Virus record (IMG/VR): IMGVR_UViG_3300031784_000201
Coordinates: 1 to 23,669 of that record
Length of the DNA: 23,669 nucleotides
Strand: one strand, 5' to 3'
From: a virus
Under the pieces are notes generated by a model. The model did not search any database. It saw nothing but the letters and a program-made list of their open reading frames with translations, and was not told the DNA's origin. Every line of letters begins with the position of its first letter. Position 1 is the first letter of the stretch. The translations under genes were made by a program, and so were the position numbers. Shown piece after piece: positions 8,398 through 15,301 of this stretch.

Positions 8398-8870
8398 TGG
8401 AGGGATACGTTGGCGCTAACGGGGAGGGGGCCGACGAGCTGGCGTGTGATGACGCGGGCCGGGAAGTTGGAAATTACGCTGTCGATGGCTGAGCGGTAGC
8501 GCAACTCAATAGTAGTCTCGCTGATGCTGGAGCCAATGCCAACCAAGTATTCGACTTGGGTGGCGCCGTTGACCGCGATCTCGTTGGTGCTGGTTAGCCA
8601 TACCGTTGAGAGCACCAGGCGTCCCAGGCGGTTGCCGTTGCCGGCATCCAGCAGGCGGATCGCAAAATCGACGTTGGGAAACAGCACCTGCACGATGTTG
8701 TTGTCGCCGGTGTTGTTTGAAACTGTCCCTTCGGCGCGGAAGGGGGCGAACTCGTAGCGCTGGTTTAGGTAGGTGTAACTTTCGTTTACAAAGTAGTTTT
8801 GATAGCGGTGTGTGGTGCCATCAGTTGTAGTTAGGTTGAAAAATTGGGCGATGCGGACGTCGACAGCCAT
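8394..8870 (-). CDS. Minor tail protein, gpL-like tail tip component (158 aa)
   Basis: ATG at 8870-8868 overlaps the preceding stop by one base (TAATG). The N-terminal pattern FFNLTTTDGTTHRYQNYFVNESYTYLNQRYEFAPF with a following VSNNTGDNNIVQVLFPN is the type found in tail tip proteins between M and K in lambda-like modules (gpL / DUF1833-like). The middle (RLGRLVLSTVWLTS) and the ISETTIELRYRSAID segment fit a beta-rich tail tip domain. Lambda gpL carries an iron-sulphur cluster through C-terminal cysteines, but this protein has no cysteine, so that feature is absent. The assignment rests on gene order and on the motif pattern. Confidence 0.68.
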   Translation of the reverse strand: MAVDVRIAQFFNLTTTDGTTHRYQNYFVNESYTYLNQRYEFAPFRAEGTVSNNTGDNNIVQVLFPNVDFAIRLLDAGNGNRLGRLVLSTVWLTSTNEIAVNGATQVEYLVGIGSSISETTIELRYRSAIDSVISNFPARVITRQLVGPLPVSANVSLQ

Positions 8871-9286
8871 TACGTGTCATCCGTAGTCGTGTTGCGGATC
8901 TCTCCAAGCAGCGTGATGGTCACGGTGTAGATGCCGGGGCGCACGGACTGGACTTCGGGGGGTTTTTCGTATTCCCAGCGCAGGTTGCCGCGGTCGGCTG
9001 TGTAGCTGGTGACTTCGGCAGTCAGTGCGGAACTCATGCCGGCCGTGACGTTATCGGATAGGCGGAAGCGGCTGTTGCTGGCAGTTTGAGAATGATAATG
9101 ATTCAAGAAGGCGTCGACGGTTGCGTCGGGGATATTTTCGTATTGCAGTTCCAGTTGGGCGCCGTAAGGGCTGTTGCCGAAGGTGCGGCGGACGGTGACT
9201 CCAGACAGTGTGCGGAATGTTTTTTGCGGGTATACACCAGGGGTATACCGACGTGCGGTAGGTGTAAAGGAGGGAAAGTTAGCCAT
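8870..9286 (-). CDS. Minor tail protein, gpM-like (138 aa)
   Basis: ATG at 9286-9284, overlapping the tape measure stop by one base (TAATG). The product (MANFPSFTPTARRYTPGVYPQKTFRTLSGVTVRRTFGNSPYGAQLELQYENIP, cut here) has the short beta-rich character of the tail protein that follows the tape measure in lambda-type modules. gpM-type proteins cap the tape measure and join it to the tail tip. The FGNSPYGAQLELQYENI segment and the C-terminal VRPGIYTVTITLLGEI look like paired tail-tip strands. Function is inferred mainly from its place between the tape measure and the L-like gene. Confidence 0.68.
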   Translation of the reverse strand: MANFPSFTPTARRYTPGVYPQKTFRTLSGVTVRRTFGNSPYGAQLELQYENIPDATVDAFLNHYHSQTASNSRFRLSDNVTAGMSSALTAEVTSYTADRGNLRWEYEKPPEVQSVRPGIYTVTITLLGEIRNTTTDDT

Positions 9287-12200
9287 TAGAAGCCGACCCT
9301 TTTACGTGTGGAGGGTGACTGCTGGAGTTTGTCCAGTGTCATGGACATGCCGCGTTGGGCGCCGTCGCGGGCGGCTTGACGGCGGGTTTGAGCCATCGCA
9401 GCCTCCAGTTGATCCCGGCTGACGTATTCCACCCCGTTGATCGTGCTGGTCTCAAACGTCATGTTAAGGACAGGGCCGCCGCTGGCACCAGGGGCTGCGC
9501 CCATCGAGGCACGCAGGTCGCTGTTGGACATGACGCCGCCACTGGTACCAGGCACAAACAACTCGGGGCCGCGCTCGCCAACGAGGTAAGGGGTACCAGC
9601 GCGGGTTGGGCCGCCTCCTGCCAAACCGCCGCCATATTGGGCTGCGCCAAGGTTGAAGTTAGCTACAGAATCTGTAGCGCCTCCGCCGCCTCCGCCGAAG
9701 CTACCGCCACCCAATGCTTTGAGGACGGTTTGAAGAATGATCATCGTTAGCTGTTTGGCGATGATCTCGGATGCCATCTGAATAAAGGCATCGCCGACAG
9801 ATTGGAAGAAGCTGGCGAGGGCTTCTTGGGTGGTCATCGTGCCAGAGATGATGCCCTGGAACGCTTGGCTGAAGGCCGTGCCAATGCTGTCTGCCACCGA
9901 TACGGCAACGGTGCCGATGTTGGTCAGGTTATTTAGTTCGTCTTGCAGGGCGCCAATTCGTTTTTGGATGATTTCGCCGGCGGTTTCCGGGGCAGCAAGC
10001 TGTTTCTTGAGCGCCTCAATTTGCGGAAGCGCGTTTGCGTCAACTTGCCCGCCTTTTTTCAATGCCTCCATTTCATAAGCTATCCGCAAGCTATTGCGCT
10101 CTGCTTCTGTAGTTGCATTTTTCAGATTAAGCTCGTACTGCAGAGACTTAATGGTGTCTTCGGTAAACTCTTTACGCTCTGCGTAAATAGCGTTGAGCCG
10201 TATTTCATTTTCAATTTGTTGTTTTTTAACTGCGGCACGCCCTTCGCGTGTAATCGCAATCTGGGCTTCTAGGTTTTTCTCGTTTGCTAGTTCTTTAGCG
10301 TACTGGTACTGAATTGCCAGTATCCTTTCTTCACCTTGTAAACGAGCTACAAGAATAGGATCACGTTTGAGTTCCGCATCCGCAATTTTTTGCTGTAATC
10401 CGGACTGAATACGCAGTATCGAGGCTTCTGCATTGCGATCACGTACCACTTGAGCAACGCGCTGGCGTTCGCGCTCAGCATCCCTGGCAGCTCTATCTGC
10501 ACCTTTGTCTGGACGAAGAGATTCCACGCCTTGCGTGGCGGAACGTAGCTGCCTGAGTCCCTGTAAAGCGTTAGTAAATATCGAAGATGGCGGATTATTT
10601 CTACGGTTTTCTAATACGCGTTGTTGACCAAAAATAGCCGGATCAATAATTTGTCCTTGACCGCCGCCCATAAAGCTGGCAGCAGTGGCAAGACCGGCAA
10701 CAATACGATCTTGGATCGTTATTTGTTTTAGCCCCTCTTCTGTTTGTTTTATCCTTGCGTCAAGTAGAGCTTTTTGGAACGCAAGTTCCACGGCAGCCGA
10801 GTCGCCCAGTTTTATTTGATTTATTAGCTGAGTAGCTCTTTCAATTCCAATCTTCTCATACGCTCCAAGGATTACTTGGGCTAAATCAGCTTGATCTTTT
10901 GCTGCGGCTAGACCTCTGAGAATAGAAGCATCATCGCCGTACAAGAAAGCCAGCGATTTAGTTACGTTAGCGTCGCCAAAACCTGCAAAACTTTGCAGCA
11001 ATTTTATAGCTTCATCGTTGGCTATACCGAAAGTTTTAGCGAGATTACTTACATCTTTACTGGTTACTTTTGCGGCATTTCCGGTGCCGGAAACTTGGGT
11101 ATTTAAAACGGCTAGTTGTTTATTAAACGTATCAGCTTTTTCGGCAGCATCACCAAGAGCTGTACCAACGATGGACAGAGCAAAGCCGAAGCCTCCTCCT
11201 ACAAGACCGCCAGCTAAGCCGCCGACAGCACCGCCAGCTGCAGCTGCCGGACCTTGCCCAAACAGCAGCGGAAAACCGCCACCAATAAGTGCGCTACTTA
11301 TTGCACCGCCAGCTCTATTTGATAATCCACCTCCACGACCTATTTCTGCTGCAGTAGGAGTGGTTCCTGCTTCATAAGCCGCTCTTTCACGTAGTTTTGC
11401 GGCTCTTCTTTCTCGTGAGGCTTCAAGGCGATCTATTTCTCTTAGGCGAGTAACACTTTCCAGGCGTTCGTTATTTAGCCGATCTTCCGCAGTCTCTAAT
11501 TGTTTAATACCTCGTGCGGAAGCATTAAGCATTGCAGCATCGGGCAATGCTTTTACTTGCTGTAACTTTGCAGCTTGGCCGGCGATTCCAGCGTACAGAG
11601 CATCTATTTGACTGAGTGGGCGTACCTGTTCCTGCAAGGCTTGCGCGAAGCGCAAGGCCATTGCGGCTTCGTCTTCTGTGCGTGCGCCCCCAAGACGTTC
11701 TACTGCTCCTGTTATTCGGCGGCGAGCACCACCGCCCATTGCCGGTGCTCCGGGGGCAGCGGGAGCCAGCAAAAGCTGGGCCGCAGGCGAATTAGCCAGT
11801 GCCCGTGCCGTCCCAACGGCTACAGCGGCCATTCGGTTAAGTTCTCCTCTAGCTTGAAGTTGTTTATTAAGAGCTTCAGCACTTTTCTGTTCTAAACGTA
11901 AAAGACCGGCTTCTAGTTGTGCCTGTTCTTCTGTAGCGCGGATAATCCGTTTAATACGTTCTTCGACAGGAGATTTTTGACCTACAAGAGCGCCTACAGG
12001 CGATGCCGGTCCCGGACCAATAGGGCCTCCATATTGCGTTGTTTCGCGGATACCAGCTCGCGCCAAAGCAGCTCTACGCTCTTCATCAGCTACTTGTTTT
12101 AATAGCTGAGCACGTTCGCGCAGTCCGGCATTTAACTCGTTCGTAGCTATTACATACTTTCTAGCTGCGAGAGTAGCTTCTTCCGTATTTAATGCGGCTT

Positions 12201-12396
12201 TATTAAAAGCTGCAGCAGCATCTGCAACTACAGTTTTTAAATTACTTATGCTTCTTACAATACCACCTGAGCCGATATTTTCTAGATAATTGTTTAATCC
12301 GTCAACTAATTTAGATGTCGCAGAAATTTCACTTTGCAGGCGCTTGAGTTCTTGTGCGCCACGAACCGCAATTTCAATATCGGCTCTGTAGGCCAC
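9286..12396 (-). CDS. Tape measure protein (1036 aa)
   Basis: GTG start at 12396-12394 (MAYRADIEIAVRGAQELKRL). This is the longest helix-rich protein of the tail cluster after the J-like gene. Residues 1-350 and 590-800 are mostly charged coiled-coil sequence. A Gly/Ala-rich hydrophobic stretch around 365-425 (GGAISSALIGGGFPLLFGQG, GGAVGGLAGGLVGGGFGFAL) fits the membrane-interacting part of tape measures. Near residue 940 is GERGPELFVPGTSGGV, a hallmark near the C-terminus of many tape measure proteins. The protein sets tail length and travels ahead of the DNA. At the commonly used 0.15 nm per residue the tail would be about 155 nm. The first three quarters of the gene are AT-rich and the end is GC-rich, which suggests recombination. 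No lytic domain was seen. Confidence 0.93.
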   Translation of the reverse strand: MAYRADIEIAVRGAQELKRLQSEISATSKLVDGLNNYLENIGSGGIVRSISNLKTVVADAAAAFNKAALNTEEATLAARKYVIATNELNAGLRERAQLLKQVADEERRAALARAGIRETTQYGGPIGPGPASPVGALVGQKSPVEERIKRIIRATEEQAQLEAGLLRLEQKSAEALNKQLQARGELNRMAAVAVGTARALANSPAAQLLLAPAAPGAPAMGGGARRRITGAVERLGGARTEDEAAMALRFAQALQEQVRPLSQIDALYAGIAGQAAKLQQVKALPDAAMLNASARGIKQLETAEDRLNNERLESVTRLREIDRLEASRERRAAKLRERAAYEAGTTPTAAEIGRGGGLSNRAGGAISSALIGGGFPLLFGQGPAAAAGGAVGGLAGGLVGGGFGFALSIVGTALGDAAEKADTFNKQLAVLNTQVSGTGNAAKVTSKDVSNLAKTFGIANDEAIKLLQSFAGFGDANVTKSLAFLYGDDASILRGLAAAKDQADLAQVILGAYEKIGIERATQLINQIKLGDSAAVELAFQKALLDARIKQTEEGLKQITIQDRIVAGLATAASFMGGGQGQIIDPAIFGQQRVLENRRNNPPSSIFTNALQGLRQLRSATQGVESLRPDKGADRAARDAERERQRVAQVVRDRNAEASILRIQSGLQQKIADAELKRDPILVARLQGEERILAIQYQYAKELANEKNLEAQIAITREGRAAVKKQQIENEIRLNAIYAERKEFTEDTIKSLQYELNLKNATTEAERNSLRIAYEMEALKKGGQVDANALPQIEALKKQLAAPETAGEIIQKRIGALQDELNNLTNIGTVAVSVADSIGTAFSQAFQGIISGTMTTQEALASFFQSVGDAFIQMASEIIAKQLTMIILQTVLKALGGGSFGGGGGGATDSVANFNLGAAQYGGGLAGGGPTRAGTPYLVGERGPELFVPGTSGGVMSNSDLRASMGAAPGASGGPVLNMTFETSTINGVEYVSRDQLEAAMAQTRRQAARDGAQRGMSMTLDKLQQSPSTRKRVGF

Positions 12397-12422
12397 GGCG
12401 CCGCGTCACATTCTGGTACTTC

Positions 12423-12428
12423 AGTTTA
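12423..12428 (-). promoter_or_regulatory. -10-like element TAAACT before tape measure gene
   Basis: The minus strand reads GGCGTAAACTGAAG, 26 bases before the GTG start and 6 bases past the T-run of a terminator. The terminator-then-element order suggests a new transcript begins here. No -35 is visible, so the promoter role is inferred. Confidence 0.45.
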
Positions 12429-12434
12429 CGCCGT

Positions 12435-12460
12435 AAAAAGCCGCCGGGGTTAGCGGCGGC
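12435..12460 (-). terminator. Intrinsic terminator after tail chaperone
   Basis: On the minus strand GCCGCCG (12460-12454), a seven-base loop CTAACCC, CGGCGGC (12446-12440), then five T (12439-12435). The stem is a perfect 7-bp GC stem followed by a T-run, the standard intrinsic terminator form. It overlaps the stop codon of the frameshift extension (12452-12450), so it acts just after the chaperone and before the tape measure. Confidence 0.8.
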
Positions 12461-12641
12461 GTCGGGCTTTGTCGATCTCCTTTTGCTGGTCCTCGTTGAG
12501 GATGCTGAAGTAGGCGCTCCAGCCGATCAGCTCTTCGGCGGTCATGGTGGTGCTGACTTCGGAGAGGGTTTTGCCTAGCTCTTTGGCGACTCCGAATTGG
12601 AGCATGAGCCAGTTGTCTTTCCGAAGTTCGGCACTCAGGAT
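12450..12641 (-). CDS. Tail assembly chaperone, -1 frame extension (gpT-like part of G-T fusion)
   Basis: In the -1 frame after the slippery site, 63 codons read ILSAELRKDNWLMLQFGVAK... to EIDKARRRR and end at TAA 12452-12450. Joined to the first 114 residues of the zero-frame product this gives a 177-residue fusion. The frame contains the helical segment LRKDNWLMLQFGVAKELGKT and TAEELIGWSAYFSIL, a pattern common in phage tail chaperone C-terminal parts. There is no good independent start. In lambda the long form gpGT recruits tail tube subunits to the tape measure. The same role is inferred from the identical arrangement between tail tube and tape measure. Confidence 0.85.
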   Translation of the reverse strand: MLSAELRKDNWLMLQFGVAKELGKTLSEVSTTMTAEELIGWSAYFSILNEDQQKEIDKARRRR

Positions 12642-12982
12642 TTTGGGTCGATGGGCTCCGCGTCGTCGGTCAGGATCGCCAGCATCAGGGCTTGCAGGTC
12701 CTTGTCCTTGACTTCGTTCTTAAGCACGTCGATTTCGCCGGCGTTGAACAGGCGGGAGCCGGTATCGTCGAGGGCTTTGGCGATCAGCAGTTGGAGGGCG
12801 AAGGCGTTGGCGTCGTCGGACTTGGCTTGTTTTTGGGCGCGTTCGCGCTCGGCCATCGTCAGCGGTGCCACCCACATTTCAAATTTGGTGCCGTCGGAGA
12901 GTTCGACAATCTTTTTGACGGGCTCCAGGTTGGCGGCCTTGCGGAGGCGGTCAATGGCACGCAGTGAGCTGGGGGCAGGCAT
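12635..12982 (-). CDS. Tail assembly chaperone, short form (gpG-like, 115 aa)
   Basis: ATG at 12982-12980 (MPAPSSLRAIDRLRKAANLEPVKK, cut here), TGA at 12637-12635. The product is helical and charged, with VELSDGTKFEMWVAPLTMAERERA, a core typical of tail assembly chaperones placed directly upstream of tape measure genes. The C-terminus PIDPKS overlaps the CCCAAAA slippery sequence, so some ribosomes will continue into the -1 frame. The gene stands alone between two terminators (13023-13052 and 12435-12460), with a -10-like TACACT 23 bases before its start. It may thus form its own transcription unit, which would let its level be set apart from the tail tube and tape measure. Confidence 0.88.
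   Translation of the reverse strand: MPAPSSLRAIDRLRKAANLEPVKKIVELSDGTKFEMWVAPLTMAERERAQKQAKSDDANAFALQLLIAKALDDTGSRLFNAGEIDVLKNEVKDKDLQALMLAILTDDAEPIDPKS
12641..12647 (-). other. Programmed -1 ribosomal frameshift site CCCAAAA
   Basis: The minus strand reads GA C CCA AAA TCC TGA in the zero frame. C CCA AAA is a perfect X XXY YYZ heptamer. After a -1 slip the codons become CCC AAA ATC CTG, which enter the 63-codon extension. The zero-frame stop lies one codon past the slip. This is the classic phage G/GT chaperone arrangement. No downstream stimulatory structure was worked out. Confidence 0.87.
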
Positions 12983-13005
12983 AGAAGTCCTGATGGTCTC
13001 GGATT

Positions 13006-13011
13006 AGTGTA
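13006..13011 (-). promoter_or_regulatory. -10-like element TACACT before chaperone gene
   Basis: The minus strand reads CCGCTACACTAATCC, 23 bases before the ATG at 12982 and a short distance past the T-run of the terminator at 13023-13052. It is a one-base variant of the recurring TAAACT element. No -35 is visible. Confidence 0.38.
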
Positions 13012-13022
13012 GCGGAGTAGAG

Positions 13023-13052
13023 ACAAAAAACCCCGGCGGTGAGGCCGGGGTT
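13023..13052 (-). terminator. Intrinsic terminator after tail tube gene
   Basis: On the minus strand AACCCCGGC (13052-13044), a six-base loop CTCACC, GCCGGGGTT (13037-13029), then a run of T. The 9-bp stem has no mismatch and lies 26 bases past the tail tube stop. Reading the plus strand there is no T-run, so it works in the minus direction only. Confidence 0.88.
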
Positions 13053-13077
13053 AGGGTTTCGTCCGTTTTGCAGACTA

Positions 13078-13851
13078 TCAGGCGGAAGTGCTGAAGTCGA
13101 AGGTCGGGGTAGCAGCCGGGCGGAAGTTCACCGTCACGGACTGGGCGTCGTCAGGGTTGACGTTCATGCTGGCCGAGGTCAGCGTGGCGTCAAAGCTGAT
13201 CGAGCGGCTGAGGGTGTCGCTCACGTTGCCGCCGCTGTACACGCGGTCGATGTACAGCTTGAAGGCAGCACCGGTTTGCTGGCGCTGGAGCACGTCCTCG
13301 ATCATCCGGTTGGACATCGAAGCGTTCTCGTTGGTCATGTAGACCGTAGCAGTGCCAGTGCCGTCGCCGAAGCCGGCGATGTAGCTGCGGAAGGGGACGT
13401 ACTGACCTTGGGTTTGACCGATGGTGGTGACGTCGATTTCGGCACGGTTGATTTCGAAGGTCCAGTCGCGGACTTGGCCCACGGCCACGAAATCGGCGTA
13501 GGCGACCTGGAACTCGTTGGGGGCAACGGCGGTGCCGTCGTCGGTCAGGTCAACAGCGGTGCCACCAGCGGTCGTCGACACCTGCAGCGCACCAGTGGCG
13601 GCGGTGTAGGCGATCACGTAGTAAGTGGTGACGGCAGACAGCGGGGCGGGCAGGGTGCCCGTGCCAGCGCCGCCGGTTTGGCTGTTAATCACGCTGAATT
13701 TCACGGGGTCGCCCACCTTGAGGTTCAGGTAGGTCTCGACCGTGATGGTGTCGGTACCGGTATTCACGCCAGACTCACCGAACGAGCCGGTGGTGCCAGC
13801 GGGCTTGTAGTAAAGAGCGCCGGACGTGCCGGACAGAACGGTGGTGGCCAT
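13078..13851 (-). CDS. Major tail tube protein with inserted surface domain (257 aa)
   Basis: ATG at 13851-13849 (MATTVLSGTSGALYYKPAG), TGA at 13080-13078. Tube-type motifs are GALYY near the N-terminus, GQVRDWTFEINRAEIDVTTIG (125-145), GDGTGTATVYMTNE (162-175), and the C-terminal strand LTSASMNVNPDDAQSVTVNF (224-243). Position between tail terminator and chaperone/tape measure is the canonical place of the major tail protein. Residues about 32-107 form an insertion (TITVETYLNLKVGDPVKFSV, LPAPLSAVTTYYVIAY, GGTAVDLTDDG) of a beta domain type found in other phage tail proteins; it likely projects from the tube surface. The 164-residue paralogue lacks it. It is preceded by a 74-base leader with two palindromes and followed by a strong terminator. 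Confidence 0.9.
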   Translation of the reverse strand: MATTVLSGTSGALYYKPAGTTGSFGESGVNTGTDTITVETYLNLKVGDPVKFSVINSQTGGAGTGTLPAPLSAVTTYYVIAYTAATGALQVSTTAGGTAVDLTDDGTAVAPNEFQVAYADFVAVGQVRDWTFEINRAEIDVTTIGQTQGQYVPFRSYIAGFGDGTGTATVYMTNENASMSNRMIEDVLQRQQTGAAFKLYIDRVYSGGNVSDTLSRSISFDATLTSASMNVNPDDAQSVTVNFRPAATPTFDFSTSA

Positions 13852-13925
13852 TGGCGTACCAGGGGGTTGTTACAGGGCGGGCACTGCCCGGCTTATTACA
13901 GGTTAGCGCCTGTAATAGTTTCTTC
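13852..13925 (-). promoter_or_regulatory. Leader of tail tube gene with two palindromes and TTACAGG repeats
   Basis: A 9-bp perfect inverted repeat, TATTACAGG and CCTGTAATA with six bases between, occupies 13894-13917. CGGGCA C TGCCCG, a perfect palindrome, occupies 13878-13890. A further direct TTACAGG lies at 13870-13876, so there are three TTACAGG half-sites. No T-run follows on the minus strand, so it is not a standard terminator. It could be an operator or an mRNA structure at the 5' end of a highly expressed gene. The function is unknown. Confidence 0.5.
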
Positions 13926-14357
13926 CTACGACAGCACGGTAGCGACGTAGGAGGTGTCAATTCGCCCCACGAAATGGGGCGCATCTTCTGTAGCTGAAAA
14001 TGTAGGGCCGTTGATTTCACCAACCTTGAAATAAACGCCGGTGGTGCCCTTTGTTGAGTTGTTGAGGGTTTCCAGCACGTTGACTGCGGTGGTTAGCAGG
14101 GTTTGGTTGCGGGCGGGGCCGCGGCCTTTTTCAGTGAAAATGCGAATGACTATTGCTCCACGGGCGTTGTCGACGCTGGAAGTCAAGGTGGGTTCGTTGG
14201 TGATGCCGAAGGTGACGTTGACGCGGACGTATTCGGTGGTCGTGTTGGGTGGAACGGCAGTGATGTTGTCGAAGTAGACAGGGACCGCTGGCACAAGGGC
14301 GCCAAACGCTGTCAGCAGCGGGTTTTCGACGGCGGCTCGGATGGCTTGGTAGTTCAT
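13926..14357 (-). CDS. Tail terminator-like protein (143 aa)
   Basis: ATG at 14357-14355 overlaps the previous stop by four bases (ATGA). The sequence starts MNYQAIRAAVENPLLTAFGALVPAVPVYFDN, cut here, followed by TTTEYVRVNVTFG and GAIVIRIFTEKGRG. This is the pattern of the phage tail terminator family annotated as DUF4128 / gpU-like. The terminator forms the hexameric ring that stops tube growth and joins the tail to the head. Position between the tail completion gene and the tube gene agrees. The C-terminal IDTSYVATVLS is typical of a final strand. It is followed by the palindromic leader of the tube gene. Confidence 0.82.
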   Translation of the reverse strand: MNYQAIRAAVENPLLTAFGALVPAVPVYFDNITAVPPNTTTEYVRVNVTFGITNEPTLTSSVDNARGAIVIRIFTEKGRGPARNQTLLTTAVNVLETLNNSTKGTTGVYFKVGEINGPTFSATEDAPHFVGRIDTSYVATVLS

Positions 14358-14923
14358 CGGGCTGCCTTAAATGTCTTGTCCAACATTACTTGGATGGTGC
14401 GATCCATTTCTCCTCCTCCGGCATAAGTGGTGTACCAGTCAAGGGGCGCAGTGGAGCGATTACGGCCAGAACCACTGACGTCACCGCGCTTGGCGCCGGC
14501 GCTACGGAAACCGAATGTCGCTTGTCCCAGAGGTTCTCCTATCTTGCTGCGTTCTTCTTTTGAAGGCGGCGTGTAAGCCACAAGATCTCTAGCTTCATCT
14601 GCATAGGAGCAGAAGTTAGAGATGGTGTACACAACTTTGTCTGTAGTAAATACGGTTCTGAGCAAAGTTTGTGTAGCTTGACGCCCGCTAAACGGGGTTG
14701 TATTAAAACCTATAGCTTGAGGAGCACCAGCAGAGCCGGTGCCTCTTGCAATTTGGCCTTGTGGGCCTGTTATTTGCCAGGAATTTGCAAAGGTACCTGT
14801 CCACAGAGGTCCTTTATCTTGTAAATCCCGCACAATTTGTTCTGCCGCAAGCGTGGGGCCGACAAGGGCCAGAGAACCGCCGAGACGATCTAATTCTTTG
14901 ATTAGAGCGTTCAGCTTTGCCAT
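14354..14923 (-). CDS. Tail completion / neck protein, HK97 gp10-like (189 aa)
   Basis: ATG at 14923-14921 overlaps the stopper stop by one base (TAATG). The start MAKLNALIKELDRLG and the PLWTGTFANSWQITGP block (39-54) are typical of the neck / tail completion family, with a conserved tGtl.ns pattern that here reads WTGTFANSW. Position between the stopper and the terminator is the usual one. The middle, with the segments TTDKVVYTISNFCSYADEA and LVAYTPPSKEERSKIG, lies in an AT-richer stretch (14510-14920) than neighbouring genes. The C-terminal DRTIQVMLDKTFKAAR is helical. The exact name differs between phages. Confidence 0.75.
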   Translation of the reverse strand: MAKLNALIKELDRLGGSLALVGPTLAAEQIVRDLQDKGPLWTGTFANSWQITGPQGQIARGTGSAGAPQAIGFNTTPFSGRQATQTLLRTVFTTDKVVYTISNFCSYADEARDLVAYTPPSKEERSKIGEPLGQATFGFRSAGAKRGDVSGSGRNRSTAPLDWYTTYAGGGEMDRTIQVMLDKTFKAAR

Positions 14924-15300
14924 TACTGGGGCCTCGCTATGACGATGTGTAGGACGGGGGCGTCGCCGCGGTAGGTGTTGACGTTGAGGATTTTGGCTTC
15001 GCGGGTGACGCCGGCTTGGGTGTATTGGATGCGGTCGGCTTCGGTGGGGTAGTACGTTCCAAGCTCGTTGCTGCCGAAGATGAATTTGACGTCGGTGGCT
15101 TGGTACAGACCTTCGGATTCGCGGGGTGTGACGCGGGTGATGACGGCTTTGACCGTGACCGTGGTGTCGGCGCCGGTCACGTTGCCGGTGGTGGGGTCGT
15201 AGGTGCGGGGTGTGACGGTTTTGATGTACGTGATGTTTTGGCCCCAGTCCGCTAGGAGTGAGGTCGGGATTGGGGCAAATGTGTCGTCGATTAGGCCCAT
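14923..15300 (-). CDS. Head-tail joining protein / stopper (125 aa)
   Basis: ATG at 15300-15298, one base after the adaptor stop. It reads MGLIDDTFAPIPTSLLADWG, then NITYIKTVTPRTYDPTTGNV and VKAVITRVTPRESEGL. This short beta-barrel pattern with a YDP.TG turn and the C-terminal APVLHIVIARP is that of head-tail joining (stopper) proteins, SPP1 gp16 / HK97 gp7-like. It would cap the adaptor ring and hold the DNA before tail attachment. The neighbours, adaptor upstream and tail completion downstream, are those expected. Confidence 0.76.
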   Translation of the reverse strand: MGLIDDTFAPIPTSLLADWGQNITYIKTVTPRTYDPTTGNVTGADTTVTVKAVITRVTPRESEGLYQATDVKFIFGSNELGTYYPTEADRIQYTQAGVTREAKILNVNTYRGDAPVLHIVIARPQ

Positions 15301-15301
15301 G

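Noticed and set aside
13039-13950. 303-residue plus-strand open frame opposite the tail tube gene
   Set aside because: It is the antisense shadow of a GC3-rich gene, has low-complexity Gly/Val/His-rich sequence and no ribosome site. The minus-strand frame has clear family motifs.
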